A DNA stretch of 64,000 nucleotides, taken from Drosophila miranda (taxonomy: Eukaryota > Arthropoda > Insecta > Diptera > Drosophilidae). The stretch is from positions 14,872,001 to 14,936,000 of the forward strand of contig NW_022881614.1 in assembly GCF_003369915.1 (NCBI RefSeq). The letters are read 5' to 3'. Both the position numbers and the translations under genes were made by a program. This document shows, in pieces, positions 1 to 10,500 of the stretch. Positions within the stretch are counted from its first letter, which is position 1. Every line of letters starts with the position of its first letter. The notes below the pieces were generated by a model. That model saw only the letters and a program-made list of their open reading frames with translations. It was not told the DNA's origin and ran no database searches.

Positions 1-21
1 AATTAACCGCACTATAGGCTA

Positions 22-395
22 TGGTCACACTGATAATCAACGAAATCTGCAGGACCGGCGGTATATTTACGGTATATCGGTATATAATGGTAAATTTTTC
101 CATTTTTTAACGTTATATAGAAATCAAATAAAAGCAAGTATTTAGAATAAACCAGTTAAGTAGAAAATTGATTCATCATTCGTATAAAACTATGTGGGCA
201 TGGCTAAATGTTCTATATAGTTCGTAATAGTCCACGGAATATCAAAATCGAGGAATATGTAAAATAGATCTTCAATTCGTCAGTATATTTACGGTATATT
301 TTTTAAATGAGATGGTATGTTTTGGTATATTTCTGAGGGTCGGACGGTTATTTTATAGTATAGTCCGCGGTCACACTGCTTATCTGGTCACTTCC
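22..395 (+). promoter_or_regulatory. Housekeeping-type promoter motifs upstream of dom
   Basis: Two copies of the Drosophila core-promoter Motif 1 (TGGTCACACTG at 22-32, CGGTCACACTG at 368-378) flank many GTATATTT words (61-100 and 283-340) that match Motif 6. Motif 1/Motif 6 pairs mark housekeeping promoters in Drosophila, so this is a plausible promoter for dom or for an unseen upstream gene. The transcription start and the 5' UTR splicing to the dom start codon cannot be fixed from sequence alone. Confidence 0.5.
130..350 (+). repeat. Diverged copy of the sequence upstream of Rif1
   Basis: This stretch aligns with 22610-22808 upstream of Rif1: the same order of words (CCAGTTAAGTAGAAAATTG, GATCTTCAATTCGTCAGTAT, TTTCTGAGGGTCGGACGGT) with scattered substitutions and small indels. 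It contains the Motif 6 words, so two different genes in the window carry related promoter-proximal sequence. It may be a dispersed promoter-associated repeat or a local duplication. Confidence 0.65.
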
Positions 396-609
396 TGTCA
401 AATTCGCGTCACGCGTTTTTTCCGCAGACAAAAAGTTAGTTTTAGTATTTAGTGCAGAAAATACGGTTTAATTCATACATAATTGAGTGCGGCACGGTTT
501 TTACAACGCGTACGCTCAAGTTTTCTGCACGGATAAATCGCAGAGATGTGGATATTTTGTGATTAAAATTTCTCCCCATCTGAGGTAGGCGTAAGATAAA
601 TTGTGAAAA

Positions 610-677
610 ATGTCCGCCCAGTATATAAAAGCGGCTGCTGCGCACACCAACTCAAAGAACCGACGCCATGTCGTATA
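610..677 (+). other. Short open frame with a TATA-like word, cut by the Tc1 insertion
   Basis: An ATG at 610 opens a frame starting MSAQYIKAAAAHTNSKNRR, which is interrupted by the transposon inserted at the TA at 676-677; past the element the frame closes within a few codons. The word TATATAAAA lies at 622-630, so the stretch could equally be a TATA promoter with its start near 655. I do not recognise a protein family. It may be a 5' exon, a small ORF or chance. Confidence 0.2.
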
Positions 678-1271
678 CAGTCAAGGAAAAAAGTCAACAT
701 ACAGCACCGATTTTTCAATATTTCGTGTTTTCGCAATGAAAATTAAAAAAGTTGGTATGCCATTATTTAGGACACTTAAAGTTATTATTATTTCAGAAAA
801 AAAACTTAACAAAAATTTTGTATACTAAAGTTACAACGAAAAAACATAAAATGTTCACGGAAAAAAGTGTACATACATCCTCTATGCTTTTGTATTATAG
901 TCTCAAAGTCATCTTAATATTAATACTTTTTATACTTTTAATATTTGGTTGGTCCACCATTGGCATCTATTACAGCCTGTAGTCGTCGGGGCATCGATGC
1001 CACCAAATTTTCGGTTGTTGTGGGCGGAACTTCGGCCCAAGCTCGAATGAGGGCGGTTTTGAGGCTTTCCCGACTGCTGATGTTATACTTCCGTACCAAT
1101 CTTTCTAAAATGTCCCAAAGATGTTCGATTGGGTTAAGGTCTGGCGATTGGGGTGGTGAACGAAGCTGTCTTTGGGCATAATACAGCAACCAATCACGCA
1201 CAACATGTGCGGTGTGCTTTGGATCGTTGTCCTGTTGGAAGATCCAACTGCTTCCCAGGCTCAATGTATCC
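678..1271 (-). repeat. Left inverted arm of the Tc1 fold-back
   Basis: Inverse of 1710-2303. It contains the C-terminal third of the transposase on the minus strand plus the outer terminus. The arms differ by a few substitutions (for example around 1180-1190 versus 1798-1806), so they have diverged somewhat since the rearrangement. Confidence 0.8.
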
Positions 1272-1712
1272 AATTTCTTCCAATATCTTCTTATACTGGA
1301 AGCGATCCATATTCCCTTCCACAAACACCAAATTACCAACTCCAGGCGACGCCATAGCGCCCCAAACCGTTACACTACCACCTCCATGCTTGACGGTGGG
1401 TATCATGTTTATAGGGTCAAGAGCGGTGTTTGCCTTTCTCCAAACTCTGGAACGGCCATCACTTCCGAAAATGTTGTATTTACTTTCATCTGTAAATAAA
1501 ACGCTTTTCCAAAAGTTTGGATGCTTATTTAAGTGCGCTTTGGCGAATTCCAGGCGCAAAACCCGATTCTTTTCTGAAATCAATGGTTTCTTTCGTGGAA
1601 CTCGGCTCTTGAAACCATCCTTGTGCAAAAAATTGGCAATTGTTTTTGGGTGCACAATGACTCCTGAACACTTTTCGATGTGTTCCGCCAATTTTGAAGC
1701 CCATCGGTGGAT
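938..1712 (-). pseudogene. Tc1-type DD34E transposase, N-terminally truncated and frameshifted
   Basis: Read on the minus strand, the centre encodes a Tc1-like catalytic region: IHRWASKLAEHIEK, then FTDESKYNIFG with the first catalytic Asp, then HGGGSVTVWGAM. After a frame change around 1270-1300 come QQDNDPKH (second Asp) and PDLNPIEHLWD (Glu). There are 34 residues between the second Asp and the Glu, as expected for a DD34E Tc1 transposase. The N-terminal helix-turn-helix DNA-binding part is absent because the inverted arm starts there. Together with the frameshift this makes the protein non-functional. Confidence 0.85.
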
Positions 1713-2303
1713 ACATTGAGCCTGGGAAGCAGTTGGATCTTCCAACAGGACAACGATCCAAAGCACACCGCACATGTTGTGCGTGATTGGTTGCTGTATT
1801 ATGCCCCAAGACAGCTTCGTTCACCACCCCAATCGCCAGACCTTAACCCAATCGAACATCTTTGGGACATTTTAGAAAGATTGGTACGGAAGTATAACAT
1901 CAGCAGTCGGGAAAGCCTCAAAACCGCCCTCATTCGAGCTTGGGCCGAAGTTCCGCCCACAACAACCGAAAATTTGGTGGCATCGATGCCCCGACGACTA
2001 CAGGCTGTAATAGATGCCAATGGTGGACCAACCAAATATTAAAAGTATAAAAAGTATTAATATTAAGATGACTTTGAGACTATAATACAAAAGCATAGAG
2101 GCTGTATGTACACTTTTTTCCGTGAACATTTTATGTTTTTTCGTTGTAACTTTAGTATACATAATTTTTGTTTAAGTTTTTTTTCTGAAATAATAATAAC
2201 TTTAAGTGTCCTAAATAATGGCATACCAACTTTTTTAATTTTCATTGCGAAATCCCGAAATATTGAAAAATCGGTGCTGTATGTTGACTTTTTTCCTTGA
2301 CTG
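1710..2303 (+). repeat. Right inverted arm of the Tc1 fold-back
   Basis: Inverse copy of the left arm. An open frame to 2042 encodes the transposase C-terminal part with QQDNDPKH and PDLNPIEHLWD, ending GGPTKY. Confidence 0.8.
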
Positions 2304-2545
2304 TATATGGTCGTCTCTTTCTGACTGCGGCGTTTTCGCACATGTCATTCCTGTTTGAGAGAGATGGCTGATAATTTTGAGAGCTAAAATGTCTTGAAAT
2401 TTAAACAAATATAATTCTTACAATTAATTGTGAATATATATAGTTTTAAATGGTGGTCACGTAATCTGGCCTTAGAAAACGCGTGTGCAGAGAAAGAACG
2501 AGGGGGAACGTTGTGAGTTGCTGCGGACACCGCAACTCTACAGTT

Positions 2546-3579
2546 ATACCCGATACTTAATCAGTATGGCTCTCCTCCGGCAGACGCCGCTAATATTAAA
2601 CGACACGACAAAGAGTGCGTGCGAGAGAGACAGAAAATCAGTCTGAGCGTGACGTCGGGCGCTGCGTAGCCACTGCAAATTGATTTGTTCCTATTGGCTA
2701 ATAAAATGATCTGATCTGATCCAGATTCAGCAATCTGATAGATATGGTCATTATCTATGATTCTGCGTTTTTAGTTTTCTCGAATGTGCAATATTGTGGA
2801 TGCAACAGATTTTCGTCCTTTGTGGGGGCGGAAGGGGGTGGGGCGAAATTCTGAGATATACGTTTTATAGTGAGATCTAACAGAAGTGCGGATACCAAAT
2901 TTGGTTACTCTAGCCTTAATAGTCTCTGAGATTTGTGGATGCCCCAGATTTTCGTCCTTTGCGGGGGCGGAAGGGGGTGTGGCGAAATTTGGACACGAAA
3001 CGGTCAAGGTCCGATATCACAGGAGTGTGGATACCAAATTTGGTTGCTCTGGCTCTTATAGGTTCTGAGATCCTTGAACTCATATTTTGCAATTGGCAAA
3101 ACCGACCATGAAACCTGTGTGTTAGAGAGAGACAGAGCGAGAAAGAATGAAATTGTTTTCTTGATTCTGGCTATAATAATTATACGATCTGGTTGAGATC
3201 TTACATTCTAAAACATATAGTCATCCTCTACGACTCTGCGTTTTTGGTTTTATCGTATCTTTAAAAATGTGGATGCCTCAGATTTTCGTCCTTTGTGGGG
3301 GCGGAAGTGGGCGGGGCGAAGTTTTGAAATATTTTTGTAGCAGTGACATATCACAGAAGTCTGGATACAAAACATCGTTGCTCTAGCTCTTATAGTCTTT
3401 GAGCACTAGGCGCTGAAGGGGACGGACAGACAGACATGGCTCAATCGACTCGGCTATTGATGCTGATCAAGAATATATATACTTTATGGGGTCGGAAACG
3501 ATTCCTTCTGGACGTTACACACATCCACTTTTACCACAAATCTAATATACCCCAATACTCATTTTGAGTATCGGGTATA
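2546..3579. mobile_element. Non-autonomous element with TTATACCCGATACT terminal inverted repeats
   Basis: The left end TTATACCCGATACTT (2546-2560) and right end GAGTATCGGGTATAA (about 3564-3579) are inverted repeats. The right part contains a stretch running into TATATATACTTTATGGGGTCGG that is familiar from dispersed Drosophila repeats. A ~60-bp word centred on CAGATTTTCGTCCTTTG occurs three times inside (about 2795, 2935, 3270). No coding region is seen, so it is likely a small non-autonomous DNA element. I do not assign a named family. Confidence 0.6.
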
Positions 3580-3909
3580 AAAATTGAAGAAAATGCCAAG
3601 CGCAGAGTTGCATTTTCGGTGCGTTTGCGTGCAGCGAGGAGGGGAAAAGTTGTGTGATAAGCTCATTTCAGGATGACTCTTATTTTATTGCTTAGCTTTA
3701 CTGAATTTGGATACTACGCTTAGCATTTCATATACACTGTAGGAGCAAATTTTATAAAAGTTATATAGGCAAAAGGTGGGTGCAGAACATGTGCTCTTCT
3801 GCCGGTTGAGCCGAAAGCGGCAAAGCGAATGTTTCCCGCCAAACCAATGATAATTCAAAGTAATAGCGAAAGATCCATATCGTTTGGTGTACTTGCAGAT
3901 GTCTCAAAC

Positions 3910-4562
3910 ATGAATGAAGGTAATTCAGCAGGAGGGGGGCATGAAGGGCTAAGCCCGGCCCCTCCTGCTGTGTCAGACCGCGTAACTTTACACTCTACGG
4001 AAAAATCAGTTGCACTCCCAAAATTAAACACAACTACAACGGCGGCTACAACAACAACAACAACAGTGACCAGCAATATAACAACAGCAGCAGCCCTACC
4101 GGCTTCCCGCTACTCAGCACAACCGAAAGGAGTCCGCAGTATCAGTAGACAACAACAACAGCAGCAGCGGCCCAGTGCGCAGCTGCCTGTGCCGCTGTCG
4201 CCCTTGCCGCCACAACAGCAAACGATAGAGGCAACGGCAGCCACGCCAGTAGCAACACCACCTACCACCACAACCACACTCGTCTCATCCGCCCACTCCG
4301 CCACCACGAGCATCATAGAAGTCTCCGCCTCGCCGCCGCAGGCCAAGCGTCAGCGTTTCGACAACAGTCCGAACTCCAGCCAGGCGAGCAGCAGCATTGT
4401 CGGGACTGCCAGCAGCAACATTGTTGGCTCCCTGCTGCCGGCTTCTGTGGCCTCCAGCAGCGAAGTCGGTGGGGTATCTTCGGAAGCCCTGCAAGACTCA
4501 AATGAGCTCAAGAAGCGCATTCTCCAGCAGAAATTGCAGATTTTGCGTACTCTTAAGGAAAG
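3910..4562 (+). CDS. dom: dom coding exon 1
   Basis: Runs from [13 protein letters not shown] to LKER, donor AAAG/GTATGA, phase 2. It is rich in Thr, Ala, Gln and Ser runs and contains [10 protein letters not shown], a basic patch that could act as a nuclear localisation signal. An upstream in-frame ATG at 3829 would add 27 residues. Confidence 0.85.
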
Positions 4563-7500
4563 GTATGATCGATTATCGCGCCTTGCATAGTGCGGCTTTT
4601 CGTGCTCACGCTTTAAATTCCCCTCCACAGGCATCTTGAAAATGTGTTCGAATACGTTTACCTACAAAACGGCGGCAGTATGATGGACTACCCTGCGTGG
4701 CGTAAAAAGACACCAACCCCGCAATTCATCAGCTACAGCAATGCAAATCGTATAGATCAGCTGGTACACGAGGATAAACCTAGCACGTCAGCGGCATCCG
4801 GTGCGGCCCAAGCCCAGAGAAATCCAACTCCGCAACAAGCAACACTGGAGACGACGACGACGACGGTGATAAGCGGAACAAGCAACACCGGGACGACTGG
4901 ACAACAGGTGGACGGAATCAGCAATAGCACAGTGAAAGCGGTTAGCAAAAATTACTATAAACGCCTAGATATGTTAGCCAAGTGATGTTACAATTCAACT
5001 GAGCGCCGTTATCGGTCTATTTTTGATTGATTTTGGCTGTTAAAAGGATGTTTGCAGTTGCGAGGCATTTGTCTGATGGAATATTGTTATCAACTACCGT
5101 TGACCGCGTAGGTTTTTATTTCACAGAATACTAAAGATGGTTTATCTGTTTTTCCCCAGAATACGCAATCTCAATTGCCAGAAAAGATTGGCAGCAGCAC
5201 TACGGTAACTCCCGCAGCGGCAGGGGCAGCAGCAACAGCAACTGCAAGCCACTCGAAGAGCAACAGCAGCAGCAGCAGTCCCGCCCCCGCTGCAACCACA
5301 CCAGCAGCAAGCACAACTACCACCACAAGCAGCAGTCTAGTCGAGGCAAGCGGTAATGTTCATCCACCGGAGGCGGAGATCAAGATTCCTGCCGTGGGCG
5401 CCACACCAGTGGCCATTTCAACAAAACTACCCGCCGCTGTTGTCCAGCTAACGCAGCAAGGTAAATTTGATGTATTCAATTGATCCCTCAAAAGTGGATC
5501 AAACCTCTCATTGTTACCATTATTTTTGTTTGTGTTTTTGTTGTATTTGTTCGACTGTTCGATCAAAAGATACTGTATTTTCTGTTACTGCGTTTTTACA
5601 AGATGTTTTATCATTTCATTCCATTCCGTTCATTATTTTTCCTATGTTAATGCCAAATTGAAATTTTAAAATCATTGCCAAAAAACTTTAGCCAACTCGA
5701 ACTCCTGTAACCAAACCGTAACCGTAACCGAATCGTGCCAACTGCCAACGCACGTCCTGCACTCACATGAAACCAAAATAAACATATTTAAACTCATTTA
5801 TATTGTGGCCGCCATCTAATACTATATCCTACTATGTCCTACTAATATTTACCACAAAATCAAATTTTAAAAAAACTAGCAAAATTCAGTTGCTAATTTT
5901 GTTATTTATACACACAGACGACACACATTAACACGCTATACTATCCCAATGGACCCGAAATTCTTAGTCGAGAATTACGCGAAAATCAAACATTTTAAAT
6001 TAACGGAATCAGCTCCGCCGATAATCGTAAAATAAATTAATCGCTTACCAGCGATACTACATGCTCAGCGCTCATTGATGGATTTCATACGATAGTGCCG
6101 ATGCTTAGTGATTTTCATTCATAATATGAATTTATGCATCACAATCTATCATCCGTTCAGTGATCCCTGATCAAGTTGTGCTGATTTGCAGGCCTTATTC
6201 GATATCTTTAAAGATACAATTTTATCCACTTATCACTCGTTTGCGATCATTTAGCGAGACTTTAAACATCGTTTGTTTTTTGATCACAAAATTCTTTTTG
6301 CCGTGAATCGCACGCGATTTAGTCGATTTTTTGGTCCACTGGGATGAAAGTACATTCATATAACGCACACACTCTCAACTCACCATAATTGTATCGTTAT
6401 CGTTATTGTTATCGTTATAATATAGGTCACATACCCGGTAGACCTTTAGGAGGTCGTCACGGTATGGTCTTCGGTCAAATACCCGCTCCTCCTGCTGCCG
6501 TAGGAAATTCTTCTGTACCTTTGGTGCCAGGTGCTTATCGTTCGCAAACTAAACACAAAACAAAACTACAAAAATATCAAAAAACTAAAAAAAAAAGAAC
6601 AAATATTCTCAGCAAAGAAAAAACATTATCGTTTTGATTGAAATTCTTATATATAAACTAAACATTTTGTCTGTTAATTATTGAATATTGAAGCATTTTA
6701 TTTATCATTTTCCAAGCGCAAAAGTAGTGCATTTATTGATGTGCCTAAAGTTTCATTTATTTAATTCGTTCCTTCTAGAATTGGTGTCTTTTTGTCCTTA
6801 GTTAGTTATTAATTGGATTTGGATTTGGATTGGTATTGGTAAAACTGCTTAAAGTTTGATTTACGTTTGAATTGAATAACTGATGAATGTACATTTTTGA
6901 TTGATTCGTTGATTTGTAAGCAAGTTAGCAAACTTAAGCATACTTAGAACATTTGATTGCGCGTTGATATTCATGATCCACATGATCCATTATCCATTGG
7001 GATTGTCACACCACCACCACACCACTTCTTCTCACTTCTCACAAGTCATCTATAACCCATCATTCCCATCATTAGCTCCAGCCTATTTCTATAGCTCTCA
7101 AGTTAACCCGCACCTAAAAGCGTTTTCTTGATAGTCTCTTTGAAATGCTCTTGAAAATCGTTGATGTGTGCCAGACAAAACGTCTCGCAACAGCAAAGTA
7201 ATCGGAGCTCCATTCATTGATGACTCTGGTCCGTTTACGTTGTGAACAACATGAAACCCGTGAGATATTGTACCAGTCGGTGTCCAATTTAGGCAAATGC
7301 ACTCTGTGTCGCATTGAAACACAGCCACATGTGATGACAATTTGCTAGTTTGCTAGATCAAGTGGGAACGGGGTGGGTCTATAACCAAGCTGATCACATT
7401 GAAAACGCATCGTACATCCTAGTAATAATCGTAATTCCAATAGAAAACTCCGATCCCAATGATTGGTATTGGGAATAGCATCAACTAAAAGCGTTTTCTT

Positions 7501-10500
7501 GCCAGCCCAATAAATGCTCTCGAAAATCGTAGATGTGTGCCACTGGTTTCTGTGTGTCTACTGGTTTCTCCACCAGTGTGGAGGTCGAAGCAAGCGCACG
7601 CTGTGTCACATTGACGGCCCAGCCAGTGGCTCGTGGCTCATCCATGAATTCGGGCGCCATACGAGTATTAGGAATAAGTTTGCATGCAGTTGCCATCTAT
7701 TGTTGCGTTCTGTTTGTTTAGCAACCGATTCGCAAGAGATTCTCATGTTTATTCCATTCATTCCTGTTGCTTTCCTGGTAGATCAGATCTTTTTTAATTG
7801 ATGCACCCACCCTCCAGCATGCCTCGCCACGCCACAAGTGGACCTTAATGACTTGATTGATCGTTGAGTTGCAGCTGAATGGCCATGTTAATCACATTTA
7901 TTTTGGTTTCTATTCCAAGGTGGTACTCCACTGGTACCCTGCAGCACCGCTGTTGGCTCGACGACGCTCCGGCGCACCCAGAGCCACAATAATGCCGGAA
8001 GTGGCAGTGGAAGTGGAGCCACCGCAACGGCAACGGCGGGAGGCACTTCTACGACGCCGCTGTACACGGGCAATGGTCCGGCGTGTAGTGGCAGTGGAGC
8101 CATCTCGCCTGGCACTCCAAGCGGGAGCCTGCTCAGCCCAGGACTAGCCCTGACTGCCGCTGGCACACCGACCAGTGCGGTGCAGGAGTTCTCGTTTAAG
8201 GCCAAGCAGGAGGTGTACGTGATGCAGCGTATATCCGAACTACAGCGAGAGGGATTATGGACTGAACGGCGCCTGCCCAAGCTGCAGGAGCCGAGCCGGC
8301 CGAAGGCGCATTGGGACTATCTTCTCGATGAGATGGCCTGGCTGGCGGCTGATTTTGCCCAGGAGCGCAAGTGGAAGAAGAACGCGGCCAAGAAGTGCGC
8401 CAAGATGGTTCAAAAGTACTTCCAGGAGAAGGCCAATGCGGCCCAGCGGGCCGAGAAGGCCCAAGAGCTGCACCTGAAGCGAGTGGCCTCCTTCATTGCC
8501 CGCGAGGTGAAGTGCTTCTGGTCGAATGTGGAGAAGTTGGTGGAGTACAAGCACCAGACGAAGATCGAGGAAAAGCGCAAGCAGGCCCTCGATCAGCATC
8601 TCAACTTCATTGTCGGCCAGACCGAGAAGTACTCTCAACAGTTGGTGGAGGGCATGAACAAGAGCATGGCGGCCGACACACCCAGCCTCAGCCTCAATTC
8701 CAGCCGCCTCACCTCGCCCAAGCGGGAGTCTGATGGTAAGAAAATTTCAAATACAAGATATCCTTTCAGCAGAATGGGATGGTCGCATTTGCGAGGCATT
8801 TGCCTGATGCTTTCACGTTTTCTCTTACCGATTGCCGGGAGATGTCAATAGCTCGCTAAATTTCGATTCTCCCCCTTTCATTTGCAGTTGAGTTTCGGCC
8901 AGAGTCTGGCTCTGAGGACGATGAGGAGACCATTGCCAAGGCGGAGGAGGAGGCGGCGGACGTCAATGAAGAGGTGACGGCCCTGGCCAAGGAATCTGAA
9001 ATGGACTTCGACGATTTCCTGAAAGACTTGCCTCCCGGATATTTGGACAATCGTGATAAGCTCATAAAGGAGGAGGAGCATACCACCTCTGCGGTGAAGA
9101 GCGAGACGCACGACGAGGAAGACAGCGACGGCGACGACGACAGTGAGTTCGAGGCGAAGGAGGCAAGCGAAGACGATGAGAACCCCATCAGCAAGCAGGA
9201 GGAGGCCGAGCAGGAGATCGATCACAAAAGGGAGATCGATGACCTGGAGGCCGACAACGACCTGCCGGTTGAGCAGCTGCTGAAGAAGTACAATTCTGGA
9301 AGAATCAGTGATCGGTCGCCCAGTCAAAAGCGACGCAAGCTGGAGCCTTGTAGCGCCCCAGAACTCGACTCGGATGACGATTCCACGGCAGTGGATGAGG
9401 AATCCACTGACGGCAGCGATGTGGATGCCAGCGAAGAGGATGACGACGAAGATCTCTCCACGAATGAAACCGAAACGGAAGTGGAGGAGGACGACCAGGA
9501 GGATGGCCTCAAGAGTCTGTTGACAGATGCGACTGTCGATGCGGGCGGAGCAGCAGCGACTGCCGGCAGTGACAGTGCTGGTGCTGGGGCTGCTACTGCC
9601 GGCGCCAACAAAGACGACATGCTCAATGATGCCGCCGCCCTGGCCGAGAGTCTCCAGCCCAAAGGCAACACCCTCTCCTCCACCAATGTGGTAACTCCGG
9701 TGCCCTTCCTGCTGAAGCATACTCTGCGCGAGTACCAGCACATCGGACTCGACTGGCTGGTCACGATGAACGAGCGCAAGCTGAACGGCATCCTGGCCGA
9801 TGAGATGGGCCTGGGGAAGACTATTCAAACGATTACCCTGCTGGCGCACCTCGCCTGCGCCAGAGGCAACTGGGGACCGCATCTGATTGTGGTGCCATCG
9901 TCTGTGATGCTCAACTGGGAGATGGAGTTCAAGAAGTGGTGTCCCGGCTTTAAGATACTCACCTACTACGGCTCCCAGAAGGAGCGCAAGCTGAAGCGCG
10001 TCGGCTGGACCAAGCCCAATGCCTTCCACGTCTGCATTACCTCCTACAAGCTGGTCGTCCAGGATCAGCAAAGCTTTCGCCGCAAAAAGTGGCAATATCT
10101 AATCCTAGACGAGGCCCAAAACATCAAGAACTTCAAGTCGCAGCGTTGGCAGCTGTTGCTCAACTTTTCCACCGAGAGGTAACCCCAACTCACCCCCCAC
10201 CCCACAGTAGTTACCCATATGGCAATCTGTTGTTCTGTTTTTGTTTTGATCTGTTTGCCTGCCAAAAAGCACCAAAAATCAGTAACCATGCGACTGCTAA
10301 CTAGCACGGTGACTACGCTTGGGTGCTAAAATTAATATCGTTATAATGCCGCATACTAAATCAGAGCATGCTAATCCCGCCCTAGAATGCTTGTGGCCCT
10401 GTTCTGAGACAACCCTAAACTCGCACTGGCAGCCACTCCCACACCCGCATTTCCCACGAGTGCACTCGAATAATCATTCATTTCTCTCTCCCATAGACGC

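Larger units (their letters stand above)
678..2303. mobile_element. Tc1-type DNA transposon rearranged into a fold-back
   Basis: The element begins CAGTCAAGGAAAAAAG and ends with the inverse, flanked by TA dinucleotides (676-677 and 2304-2305), the classic Tc1/mariner target duplication. Its arms (678-1271 and 1710-2303) are inverted copies of one another of about 590 bp, far longer than usual Tc1 termini. The left arm plus centre reads as a transposase on the minus strand; the right arm repeats the transposase 3' half on the plus strand. The 5' end of the element, with the DNA-binding domain, has been replaced by an inverted copy of the 3' end. Confidence 0.85.

Noticed and set aside
6389-6637. 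Independent 82-codon gene in a dom intron
   Set aside because: Only the part between the splice-like sites (6426-6530) looks coding; the rest is AT-rich with Lys/Thr runs from A-rich DNA.
8878-10095. Long antisense open frame of 405 codons opposite the dom ATPase exon
   Set aside because: It mirrors a GC-rich coding exon with strong codon bias, has a leucine/valine-rich biased composition, no recognised domain, and the sense strand is clearly the conserved Snf2 ATPase.
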